A DNA stretch of 64,000 nt from assembly GCA_963402885.1 (NCBI GenBank), contig OY727096.1, positions 23,417,820 to 23,481,819 of the forward strand. Direction: 5' to 3'. A program made the translations under genes and the position numbers. The stretch is from Antedon bifida. Taxonomy: Eukaryota > Echinodermata > Crinoidea > Comatulida > Antedonidae. Of this stretch, positions 1 to 7,718 are shown one piece after another. Under the pieces are notes generated by a model, which had not been told where the DNA came from, did not search any database, and worked only from the letters and a program-made list of their open reading frames with translations. The first letter of the stretch is position 1, and each line of letters opens with the position of its first letter.

Positions 1-308
1 ATACTATTTCTATGTTTTTGTTGCAGGGGGGGTCAATGGCTTAACCCAACATCAGCGTTATGTTGTGTCCCTTCCTGTAATACCATTTCTATGTTTTTGT
101 TGCAGGGGGGGTCAATGGCTTAACCCAACATCAGCGTTATGTTGTGTCCCTTCCTGTAATACCATTTCTATGTTTTTGTTGCAGGGGGGTCAATGGCTTA
201 ACCCAACATCAGTGTTATGTTGTGTCCCTTCCTGTAATACCATTTCTATGTTTTTGTTGCAGGGGGGTCAATGGCTTAACCCAACATCAGCGTTATGTTG
301 CGTCACTT
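1..308 (+). repeat. Four tandem copies (78-79 bp) spanning a splice acceptor and the start of an ABITRAM exon
   Basis: Four near-identical units begin at 1, 80, 159 and 237. Each holds a pyrimidine tract, a TTTTTGTTGCAG acceptor and then about 46 bp of exon sequence coding GGQWLNPTS and the residues after it. Only the last unit (acceptor AG at 261-262) runs on into the rest of the exon. The first base run of G differs in length between units (six or seven G), which shifts frame. From the third unit the frame stays open into the real exon, so use of that acceptor would add 26 residues. The array is seen directly; which acceptor is used is not known. Confidence 0.9.
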
Positions 309-973
309 GTGATGACGGTTCTAACTATACAATGTATAGCTGTATACGAGGAAAGCTTGCAGAGGTCAATGAGAAACTACTCAAAACACCAAATCTTCTC
401 AAAGAAAAGGTAAAATTATATGAGGATTTGTATTTTACTGTCTTATAATTGCACATTCTGAGCACTGTCACTATCTTAAAATTGTCACATACAGCATTGT
501 CACTTTTTTAGCATTTTCACTGTCTTAGATTTGTCAAATTCTTAGCATTATCACTATCTTAAAATCGTCACATTCTTAGCTCACTTTTTAGCATTGTCTT
601 AGCATTGTCACTGCCTATGAATTATTAACAGAATTGTCACAGTCTTTGCCTTGTCACTGTATTAGCCTTGTCACTGTATTAACATTGCCTAAGTAGTGTG
701 TTATGATCGTCACTTATTTCCCCTTTTGTTTAGTATGACAAGGATGGTTATATTGCTATCATTCTACCAAAGATCTATGAGACAGATGAACAAATGGAAA
801 GCTTATTAACAGAAGAACAATATAATGAGGCCATTGTGAGTAGAGGACTGAGAAACGCTGAGGACACGACAGTTGAACTGAAGGAAGGTACAGAGGAGCA
901 ATTAAATGAAGCTGTTAGGAACAGGACACTGTCAGTTGAACAGAGTGGAGATACTGATCATGTTAATACATGA
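263..973 (+). CDS. ABITRAM: ABITRAM (FAM206A/Simiate), last two coding exons (partial, 5' part outside window)
   Basis: Exons are 263-409 and 734-973 (stop TGA 971-973); the intron is GT-AG and phase 0. The first encodes [20 protein letters not shown] then [20 protein letters not shown], matching the vertebrate ABITRAM stretch around [21 protein letters not shown]. The second encodes [13 protein letters not shown] and [12 protein letters not shown], matching TEGYIAVVLPKFE and LLTQKQYEEVMVKR. The tail after that is longer and acidic and I do not recognise it. ABITRAM is a small lipoyl-like/beta-rich protein described as an actin-binding transcription modulator in nucleus and cytoplasm. The upstream exons (about the first 100 residues) are missing because the window starts here. 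The gene converges on the GDF locus that follows on the other strand. Identity is by remembered family sequence and is strong over about 80 residues. Confidence 0.87.
410..733 (+). repeat. Cryptic simple repeat in the last ABITRAM intron
   Basis: The intron between the two visible exons is largely built from degenerate reiterations of a short phrase, (C/T)TTAGCATTGTCACT, with spacings of roughly 15-25 bp. It looks like replication-slippage sequence. No gene is seen in it. Confidence 0.6.
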
Positions 974-1805
974 CGCAGTAATCATTGATATAGAGGTAAT
1001 GGTTTATACAGGCAATGTATATTTATAGGCTAACTTAACTAACCAGTTATATGACGCAGATTTTATATATATACCGTACCATGATTGGTAGAAGAGTTCA
1101 GTTGAGCATTTCAATATAATTTGTGCGTTTTATGTAAGTGTAATCGCTGAACGATAAGAGTAACTCTATTAAAATGTAAATATTGACATTGATGTGTTTT
1201 AGTAATATGTGTTTTAACTAATACCATATATTATATGCTCAGTTTTCTTTCCCTGTCTTTCATATCTTGTTACATTGGATCTACGGTTTGATGTTTACTC
1301 AATAATGTAGAAAATAATTAGTATAAATACTCAACACACAATACATAAACAAAATATTCCTGAAGTTGATTTTATTAGTAAAAATAACTGGCAATTAAAC
1401 ATTAGAGGCAATTAAACATTAGAGGCAGTTAAACATTAGAGGCAGTTAATCATAAAGCTTGCTTCCCACTTGGACGCAACGCAGTGACGTGCGCGCGCGC
1501 AAGAAGTCAAATGAGTTGACTAATCACAAGCGAGACATTTATGAATGATCCATCATTGCATTGCGTCCTAGTGGGAACCAAGCTTTTAAAAGAGGTAAGT
1601 TTTTAGGTGTTGTACAGTATAATGCAAAGGTAATTGGTATATTTATATAAATTTTATATATTTCTACATGTTTTTCTAATCTGACTTTCTACTTGTCATC
1701 GTTGAAGTCGTTAAAACTATATATTATGGTCTATCATAAAACAAAAAAAAACATTATATTTGCTGTACACAATGGGAATACTGCAGTAGTTGCAATAAAA
1801 CTGTA
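974..1805. other. Intergenic, between converging ABITRAM and GDF copy A
   Basis: AT-rich. It holds one family-A inverted-repeat element (1454-1587) and a short triple direct repeat, GGCA(A/G)TTAAACATTAGA, at about 1390-1450. I see no coding exon. Confidence 0.6.
1454..1587. mobile_element. MITE-like element, family A
   Basis: Ends are imperfect inverted repeats: AAAGCTTGCTTCCCACTTGG at the left, mirrored by CCTAGTGGGAACCAAGCTTT at the right, followed inward by GACGCAACGCA-type sequence. The centre has GACTAATCACAAGCGA, a family hallmark. The same element recurs about ten times in the window. No coding capacity, so non-autonomous. Confidence 0.8.
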
Positions 1806-2168
1806 TTATGCGCAGCCGCATTCCTCAACAATCAGACCATGTATTTGGGCTGGAACAATTTCGGAATTTTCCGTAAAGTACAAAAGTCTGAGATCGGCAT
1901 ATTTACGCGCCGAACAGCAGGGAATTGGACTGTTGTTTAAAATCAATAATTGCGTGTGTCGGTTAAAACGTGAAAAGCTAACAGAACAATCGCCACTACA
2001 ATAATGTGTTTTAAAGGAGCGAGGTGCTAATACCCAATCCCAGCCGATTTCTGCAAAGTCGATAACGATTGGATGACGACAACATGGCTTCCTTCCAACG
2101 TCTGGACATATTCGTTTTGGTGTTGGTCGCACTTTACGTTTTCGTAGGGCAATATCTAGAAGTGGTCT
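1806..2168 (-). CDS. Copy A terminal exon 3b: second mature TGF-beta ligand cassette
   Basis: The acceptor TGTATCTGTTTATATAG precedes codon-aligned sequence (phase 0) of 121 codons ending in a stop. The exon starts RPLLDIALRKRKVRPTPKR, giving basic convertase sites (R-K-R-K and R-x-x-x-K-R). Then comes a nine-cysteine mature domain: ICP, CC in GRKPCCRHP, FAEIGWDWVLAP, YCSGDC, PCCSAR and final C-x-C. Nine cysteines is the activin/TGF-beta/GDF8 pattern. It starts only 49 bp after the stop of exon 3a, so it has no room for its own promoter and must be joined to upstream exons by skipping 3a. Sequence differs strongly from 3a but is nearly the same as 3b of copy B over its first two thirds. Confidence 0.87.
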   Translation of the reverse strand, partial: RPLLDIALRKRKVRPTPKRICPDVGRKPCCRHPIVIDFAEIGWDWVLAPRSFKTHYCSGDCSVSFSRFNRHTQLLILNNSPIPCCSARKYADLRLLYFTENSEIVPAQIHGLIVEECGCA

Positions 2169-5100
2169 CTATATAAACAGATACAAAAATTCTCAACATT
2201 TATGTATTTCATTTTAATCAACGGCAGCTGCAAGATTCAACTATCATATCGTCGACGTTTTGTACAACGAATCGGTCCTGATTGTCGGTGTAATATATGA
2301 TAGTAAGGGGCTTAAAACTGGTTGGGGAACAACACTGGGCGAATGAAGGATCGTGGTGTAGGTACAGAGAACTCCCAGGCGCCACCATTGCACTGATTGG
2401 ACATTGGCCTTTACAGTAGTTTGCATTAAAGGAGGTCGGAGCTATAACCCAGTCCCAACCGAATTTTCGGAAGTCAATTTTCAATTCTTGCATGCAGCAC
2501 ACACTGCTGTTGCCATGACATTTGTGTGTGCGTTTGTTGTGTGATCGGCCATGTCGTCTTTTCTTGGTAAATTCCACAGACAACGCTGGACTCTGTGGGC
2601 AAGAAAATAAATTGATTGACAACATGGCCATTTTTGAATGATAAAATAAAAATGTTTTGTTTTTATTGTCGCACGGTGCAGTGGCCGATCGATTCTAGGC
2701 TCATCTAATCAGTCAAAAATGTATCTACAGATCCCAAAAGTCCAAGCAGCCTGTTGGTGGTGTGGTCAAATTATCCCAGAGAAGAACGTGACAAAGTAAA
2801 AGGGTGTGTCTAAGTTCAATTTACATATGAGTGCATACATTATGCTAATGAGTAAACGTAAATGTTGTTTATGCAGTTGGAGAGACTGACGTAAACGCAA
2901 CATAAGTGATTTGACCAATCACAAGCGATTATTCGAACTGTCGCTTGTTATTCGTAAACTATAGCCTACGTTTGCGCTTACGTCTTTGCGTTGCGGCCTA
3001 GTGGGAACCAAGCTTAAATACGCCATAAGAAACTTTAAGACTGGTTCCACCAGAGAGAAATAAAATATTTTTAAAAATAGTGCATCAAACTTCATAGACA
3101 GAGACAACAGGAGTGTGGAGTGCCCGTGTTCATCAATCACCAGTACCTAAGTGGATCATATATTTCCCTTAGAACACTACATTATACATATTTCACCGCC
3201 GACCTATTGAATAAATATTTAAGGATTTCATTTTAAGTGATAGATAACAAATGTGAACGTGGAATGTGAACAAAAAAAAAGTTTATTATAGAATTAGATA
3301 TATTAACTGGGTTCACGAGTTATTCAATCTGCACAATTTATCAAATTAAATCGATGCTACTCAACCAAATCATTAAACAGCAATCAATTTTCTATCGGTA
3401 AAGCATTAAGTGTCGAATCCAAGATTTTGAAATGGGTTTTTAAAATGGTAAATGAAGTGAGGATGTTATTGTTTTACCGAAATGTAGGCCTAAACAATAA
3501 ATTTGGCTCCACAACCCTTCTGTATTGCTAAAATTTAATGTTGATTAATATTTTCCATGAAACAACACGCACACAACGACCCACAAATCGTTCGCGGCGG
3601 CGTTCAAAGGTTGTTGTAAACTTTTTGTACGCGCGCGCCGTTTCCTTACGCGATGTCGTTAACTATTTTAAAAAAAATGATGTAGTATTATACTTACCCG
3701 TCTGTCGTTTGGCCCGGTAATCACTACATTATTGTCTGCTCCGTCGGTAGCCTCTATTTCAATATATTGGTACTTGGTGTCCGTGTCCTTCATCCATTCC
3801 ATCATCAACGGTTTAGCGTCGAATTGTTCCCAACTTCCGACTGTAGTACTTAAAGAAATTGTTTTTTCTTTGTACAATTTTCTTTTTACTGGGGAGGTGG
3901 GTGTAGCGGGGATGATCATGTACACACGAAGACTGGTCACTGTGCGTTGTACTACGTCCGCTTGGTCTGCGTACATCCACAGATTGGCCGCTGCGATGTC
4001 CTGTCCGTCCAAACCAATATTAAAGCACACCACATTTGGAGACATCATATCTTGTTTAGCTACATAGAAAAAACCACAACTCAGCTCTGTCTACACTATC
4101 ACTTTCTGTGACAAAAACATGCGATGTGCCCATATATGGACACGATGATGTCATATCACTACCATATTTGGGAATACCACTACCATATCAAACTAGTTTG
4201 ATAGTGTAGACAGAGCTTAATGATTTTATAGGTTTGCTAATAACTTCCTTAATTACTCGTTAACATGTTGCTTTTGTCATAACACCAAAATAAAATGTAT
4301 TGGCAGCATCTTTGACTACGTTTCGTACAATAACCGATTAAAGTGAAATAAAAATCATTGACGAAACATGTTGTTTGTCCATCCTAGGAGTGTTGATTTT
4401 TTGCGCCGCGGCTCTAGTCAGCCAAGAGGACATATTCATCAATAAGCTGTTTCATAGCGGTAGCTTTAGTATCTAAGGCTGACAGTTTTGCGAATTTGTA
4501 AACTCGACTATAATTTTTAGGTCCCAGTTGCTGGACTTAAAAAAAGTCTGGGAAATGAGCGTCTAAGAGGGTTCACGGTTCGGTTTTTTTTAATAGCAGA
4601 ATCATTTTGGTGCAGCTTGAAAATGCCATCACTTTATTATAACCAGATATTTAGTCATAATTATAAATTTTAGAATAAATGTACGTCCATTTCATAAATG
4701 TGGAAGAAAATGGCAGTAGAATAATTAAGAACACTCTGACAGACAAGGTTAAGTTTAAGTAACTTATGTCTTCAATAATCAATATCGTAGTAATAACAGA
4801 TTAATAAATTAAAAATTGTTCGGCGTAACAACGAAACATGTTTACAAAAATGTTTTTATCAAGCTCAAGTTTATTTTAATTTTATTATGCTGCCGGAAGT
4901 TCGGCAACATTATTCGCTTAAACAGGTGTCAATAATCAAGGACTTATGAAAGTTGGAAAAGCTCTAAAAAAAATCCGTAAAAGCAGGTAGCTGATATAAA
5001 CTCTTAAAAAAAGGTTAATAAATGTATATATGATGTGATACCGTAAAAGCTAACGTAATCTAATCTGTAAAACGTAATCTATAAGTTTCTAAGATTTGCT

Positions 5101-5874
5101 TTAACACTGTAAATGATTCCATTGTTTTCTTCCTATTTTCTCTATTTTGTGTTCTTTCGAATTAAGAAAGAACAAATAATAAATGTTTGAATCATACTTA
5201 CGTTCCGTTGCCAATATGAGAACTCTTTGAATTGAAGCAGAACCGCTGGTATCATCCATGTCGGTGTATTCGACAGGTTCGTCTGCGAACATTTCTTCGT
5301 TTTGCATCTCTGGAATTTGATGAAGGTGCTCTAAGATCGGTGGGTTGTCTGGTATCGGTCGCTTGGCTATTTTCGGTGGGTGTGTCAGTCCGAGTTTATA
5401 CAGTAAAGATGACTTGATCAGTTCAATTTGCCATTCAGTTACTCGTTCATCCTCACAATTTGAGCAAGTTAATGTTTCGTTAGCAGTAACTTCGATTTCC
5501 TCTTCGTACATTTCGTCGTACAAGGAGCTTTGATCGTCTGTTTCCCGATCAGATGTTTCAGAAGCGCGATTATCTTCTGTTGTACGCTCATCTAACGTTG
5601 TTCGTTCATCTTCTGCTGTGCGTTCATCTTCCGTTGCGCGTGCATCTTCCGGTGAGCGATGATCGTCCGTTTTGCGTTCACCTTCTATTGTGCGTGACTC
5701 TTCCGATGTGCGTTGAACTTCCGGTGCACGTTGATCTTCCGGTTGGCGTTGATTTTCCGTTGCGCGTACATCTTCCGTTGCGCGTACATCTTCCGTTGAA
5801 GTATTGTACGTGCGTGGAGATGCCATCTGCATCGGAACGAGAGAGACGAGCAAAATAAAAATAAAGATTGACAT
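1806..5874 (-). CDS. GDF8/11 (myostatin)-like TGF-beta precursor, copy A, with two alternative mature-ligand exons
   Basis: Coding exons on the minus strand: exon 1 5202-5874 (673 bp, ends phase 1), exon 2 3698-4059 (362 bp, ends phase 0), then 3a (2218-2592) or 3b (1806-2168). Exon 1 gives a signal peptide (hydrophobic residues 2-18), an acidic hexapeptide repeat (27-110) and a prodomain helix region like myostatin: IELIKSSLLYKLGLTHPP, then PPILEHL. Exon 2 gives the arm domain: VCFNIGLDGQDIAAANLWMY, and W-x-x-x-D-x-K-x-x-x-x-x-W as in GDF8. As I recall, vertebrate MSTN has the same three-exon plan with phases 1 and 0. Secreted ligand acting through activin-type receptors is the family role. 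Either 3' exon gives a complete precursor. The hexapeptide block is absent from copy B. A TATA/CCAAT promoter lies just upstream. Confidence 0.88.
2218..2592 (-). CDS. Copy A terminal exon 3a: first mature TGF-beta ligand cassette
   Basis: The acceptor TTATTTTCTTGCCCACAG leads, in phase 0, into 125 codons with a stop. It starts SPALSVEFTKKRRHGRSHNK then R, with candidate cleavage at R-H-G-R or R-x-x-x-K-R. The mature domain follows: C-H-G-N-S-S-V-C-C, FGWDWVIAP, NYCKGQC, QCCSPT, ESCSC. It has nine cysteines, so it is a full cystine-knot ligand. The loop between YCKGQC and the CC pair (the wrist/helix region that contacts type I receptor in this family) differs greatly from copy B. I infer it is an alternative to 3b. 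Confidence 0.88.
   Translation of the reverse strand, partial: SPALSVEFTKKRRHGRSHNKRTHKCHGNSSVCCMQELKIDFRKFGWDWVIAPTSFNANYCKGQCPISAMVAPGSSLYLHHDPSFAQCCSPTSFKPLTIIYYTDNQDRFVVQNVDDMIVESCSCR
2885..3016. mobile_element. MITE-like element, family A (left end decayed)
   Basis: Lies in intron 2 of GDF copy A. The right end GCGGCCTAGTGGGAACCAAG is intact, and the centre has TTGACCAATCACAAGCGA with its inverted partner. The left end lacks the outer TTCCCAC part. Confidence 0.7.
4083..4218. mobile_element. MITE-like element, family B
   Basis: In intron 1 of GDF copy A. The outer inverted repeat AGCTCTGTCTACACTATC is mirrored by GATAGTGTAGACAGAGCT. The middle has the paired phrases CCATATATGGACA, GATGATGTCATATCACTACC and CATATTTGGG. 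Six copies occur in the window. Confidence 0.85.
5545..5796 (-). repeat. 18-bp coding repeat (14 hexapeptides) in the copy A prodomain
   Basis: About fourteen consecutive hexapeptides of the form (T/P/A/S)-E-(D/E)-x-R-(A/T/S) run from residue 27 to 110, for example TEDVRA twice, then PEDQRA, TEDERT and AEDERT. The DNA is a degenerate 18-bp tandem repeat read as a strongly charged, probably disordered stretch just after the signal peptide. Copy B has only a short acidic segment here. Confidence 0.85.
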
Positions 5875-5934
5875 CTTGTTGTTTGGCGTCCTACTATAAA
5901 CTTAGAATGATGTTAAAGCTCATGTGTGTATATA

Positions 5935-5973
5935 CCTTATATAACCTATGCAACCATTTATCATCGACCAATC
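5935..5973 (-). promoter_or_regulatory. Core promoter of GDF copy A: TATA box and CCAAT box
   Basis: On the minus strand GATTGGTCGATG (plus 5962-5973) is followed 17 bp later by TTATATAAGG (plus 5935-5944), about 60 bp upstream of the start codon at 5874. The same CCAAT 12-mer and a TATA box occur at the same place before copy B. Function is inferred. Confidence 0.6.
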
Positions 5974-6559
5974 GAAGGCGAGTTTAACTTTGTGTGGTTG
6001 TAGACATTCAGATACATTATTCATTAAAATATATCTCTAAAAATCTTCATATCTGGATCAGTTGTCAATAATGTCAAAATAACCAACCGTATGTAACGTG
6101 TATCCATAAAATATAGTTCGGTTCATTAGAATTGAATTTGAATGGCTATTGAAATAAGTGTCTCATCCGATAGCAGTCGTTTACCCTTTGCTTGTTGTGA
6201 CCATTTCACCTTTCTCAGTCTACTTTTATGGCATTATAACTCGTTTTATATACAAAAACATCGTTTGTATTAACATTTCAAAGTAACATAAATGTTAATG
6301 TATGTGTTGTTGGACCTAGATTAGTCTGTATCCACCTATTTACTTGAACTTCTGTAGTTCACGTCATTCAAGTCTCCGCAATGTATATTTTCATTTGGCT
6401 GTATAAAAGACCTTTCTGGTCCGATTTTGTCACTGTTTGCCGCCACCATTGGCAGCAGGCGTCATAGTAGTTCTGTAATAAGACGCTCAATAAACCGACG
6501 CGCGCGTGCGCAAGTCGTACAATTTCCATCAGGGTTTAAATGCGTGTAACAAATTCCAG

Positions 6560-6764
6560 CTAATGGGACGCAACGCAAGGACGTCGTACTAGGAACGCAA
6601 GTTATTTGACCATTCACAAGCAAGATTTTTATACATTTATTTTTTTCATACAATAGTTTTTCATCATAAATTCGGATGTATTTTTCTAAGATAAAATTGA
6701 TTGATTTAATGGTCAAATGACTTGCGTTGCGCATACTTCCTTGCTCCGCGTCCGTCGCAATTTG
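6560..6764. mobile_element. MITE-like element, family A, enlarged and decayed
   Basis: Left arm GGGACGCAACGCAAGGACG; right arm GACTTGCGTTGCGCATACTT then CGTCCGTCGC. TTGACCATTCACAAGC and its inverted partner lie between. About 200 bp, with extra AT-rich sequence in the centre. Confidence 0.6.
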
Positions 6765-6998
6765 GCGCGCAGTGAACTCAAGACAAGATTATACGAAAAA
6801 TGAATGATAAACTAAAAATGAATGCTTTGCTAGTATTTATTATTGAAACTGTGAACATTTTAATCAACTCTCTATTATATTAACTAAGCTACTATTTTAT
6901 TCTACGGAGGTATTAAAATACCATAGTCAAAATTCTTAATATACTGGTTACAGTTTTTTTTTAATCAGGTAGGTTGAATGTATTCCGGCAAACAACAA

Positions 6999-7133
6999 CG
7001 CTTGGTTCCACCTTGAACGTAATGCAATGACGCAAGCGTACCGCACGCAATTTTAACAATCACAACGCGATGGATTATCCGAGTCGCTTGTGATTGGTCT
7101 ACTATCTTGCGTTCAAGAAAGAATCAAGCTTTG
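6999..7133. mobile_element. MITE-like element, family A, decayed
   Basis: Starts CGCTTGGTTCCACCTTGAAC, ends GAATCAAGCTTTG. The centre carries CAATCACAACGCGATGG and GTCGCTTGTGATTGG. It sits about 210 bp beyond the 3b stop codon of GDF copy B. Confidence 0.65.
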
Positions 7134-7343
7134 CGGTCCTTTATAACTTAAATGGTGTACGGCGAATCAGAGGATCAAACATAATCATGTTTGTGTTTGA
7201 TCCTGATTCATCGTAAGATCTAATTCATCTAAATGCGAATTTTATATAGCTTAAAATTCCAACATTGGTTTTACAATGAAAACTGAAACAAGACTATGTG
7301 AACAGCATCTATGGCAAAGCGTTTGTGTTTATGATCACGTATG

Positions 7344-7718
7344 TTAGACACAACTACAGTTATTAACAATCAGTCGTGGAATCGTAGCGGAAAGAATTTC
7401 CGCATTTTCCGTAAAAAAAAGTAATTTAAGATCACTAAATTTGCGCGCCGAACAGCAAGGAATGGGACTGTTGTTCAAAATCAATAATTGCGTATGTCGG
7501 TTAAAACGTGAAAAGCTGACAGAACAATCGCCACTACAATAGTGAGATTTAAAGGAGCGAGGTGCTAATACCCAATCCCAGCCGATTTCTGCAAAGTCGA
7601 TAACGATTGGATGACGACAACATGGCTTCCTTCCAGGCCCTTCTGGACACACACGTTTTGACGGTGACCGTGTCATGTGTGATTTTCGACTTGTAAGTTC
7701 AATATCTAGAAGTGGTCT
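7344..7718 (-). CDS. Copy B terminal exon 3b: second mature ligand cassette
   Basis: Acceptor TTATATATTTATAG, then 125 codons in phase 0 with a stop. Starts RPLLDIELTSRKSH as in copy A. Convertase-type R-S-P-S-K-R precedes VCPEGPGRKPCC. The nine-cysteine domain is almost identical to copy A 3b through PCCSAR and then differs (ends NNCSCV against EECGCA). Confidence 0.87.
   Translation of the reverse strand, partial: RPLLDIELTSRKSHMTRSPSKRVCPEGPGRKPCCRHPIVIDFAEIGWDWVLAPRSFKSHYCSGDCSVSFSRFNRHTQLLILNNSPIPCCSARKFSDLKLLFFTENAEILSATIPRLIVNNCSCV

Larger units (their letters stand above)
5974..7343. other. Spacer between GDF copies A and B
   Basis: Holds two decayed family-A elements and otherwise AT-rich sequence. 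The open frame around 6462-6734 is made from the element's inverted repeats and is not a gene. Confidence 0.6.

Noticed and set aside
1806-2168. Reading exon 3b as an independent third TGF-beta gene
   Set aside because: It has no signal peptide, prodomain or promoter, lies 49 bp after 3a, and its acceptor phase fits exon 2; the same holds in copy B.
3732-4067. Plus-strand open frame opposite GDF copy A exon 2
   Set aside because: Shadow of the real exon on the other strand, which has matching splice sites and a recognised domain.
5553-5858. Leucine/valine/histidine-rich plus-strand open frame
   Set aside because: Antisense reading of the 18-bp coding repeat in the GDF prodomain.
6462-6734. 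Open frame of 90 codons on the minus strand
   Set aside because: Built from the arms of a family-A inverted-repeat element; no recognisable protein.
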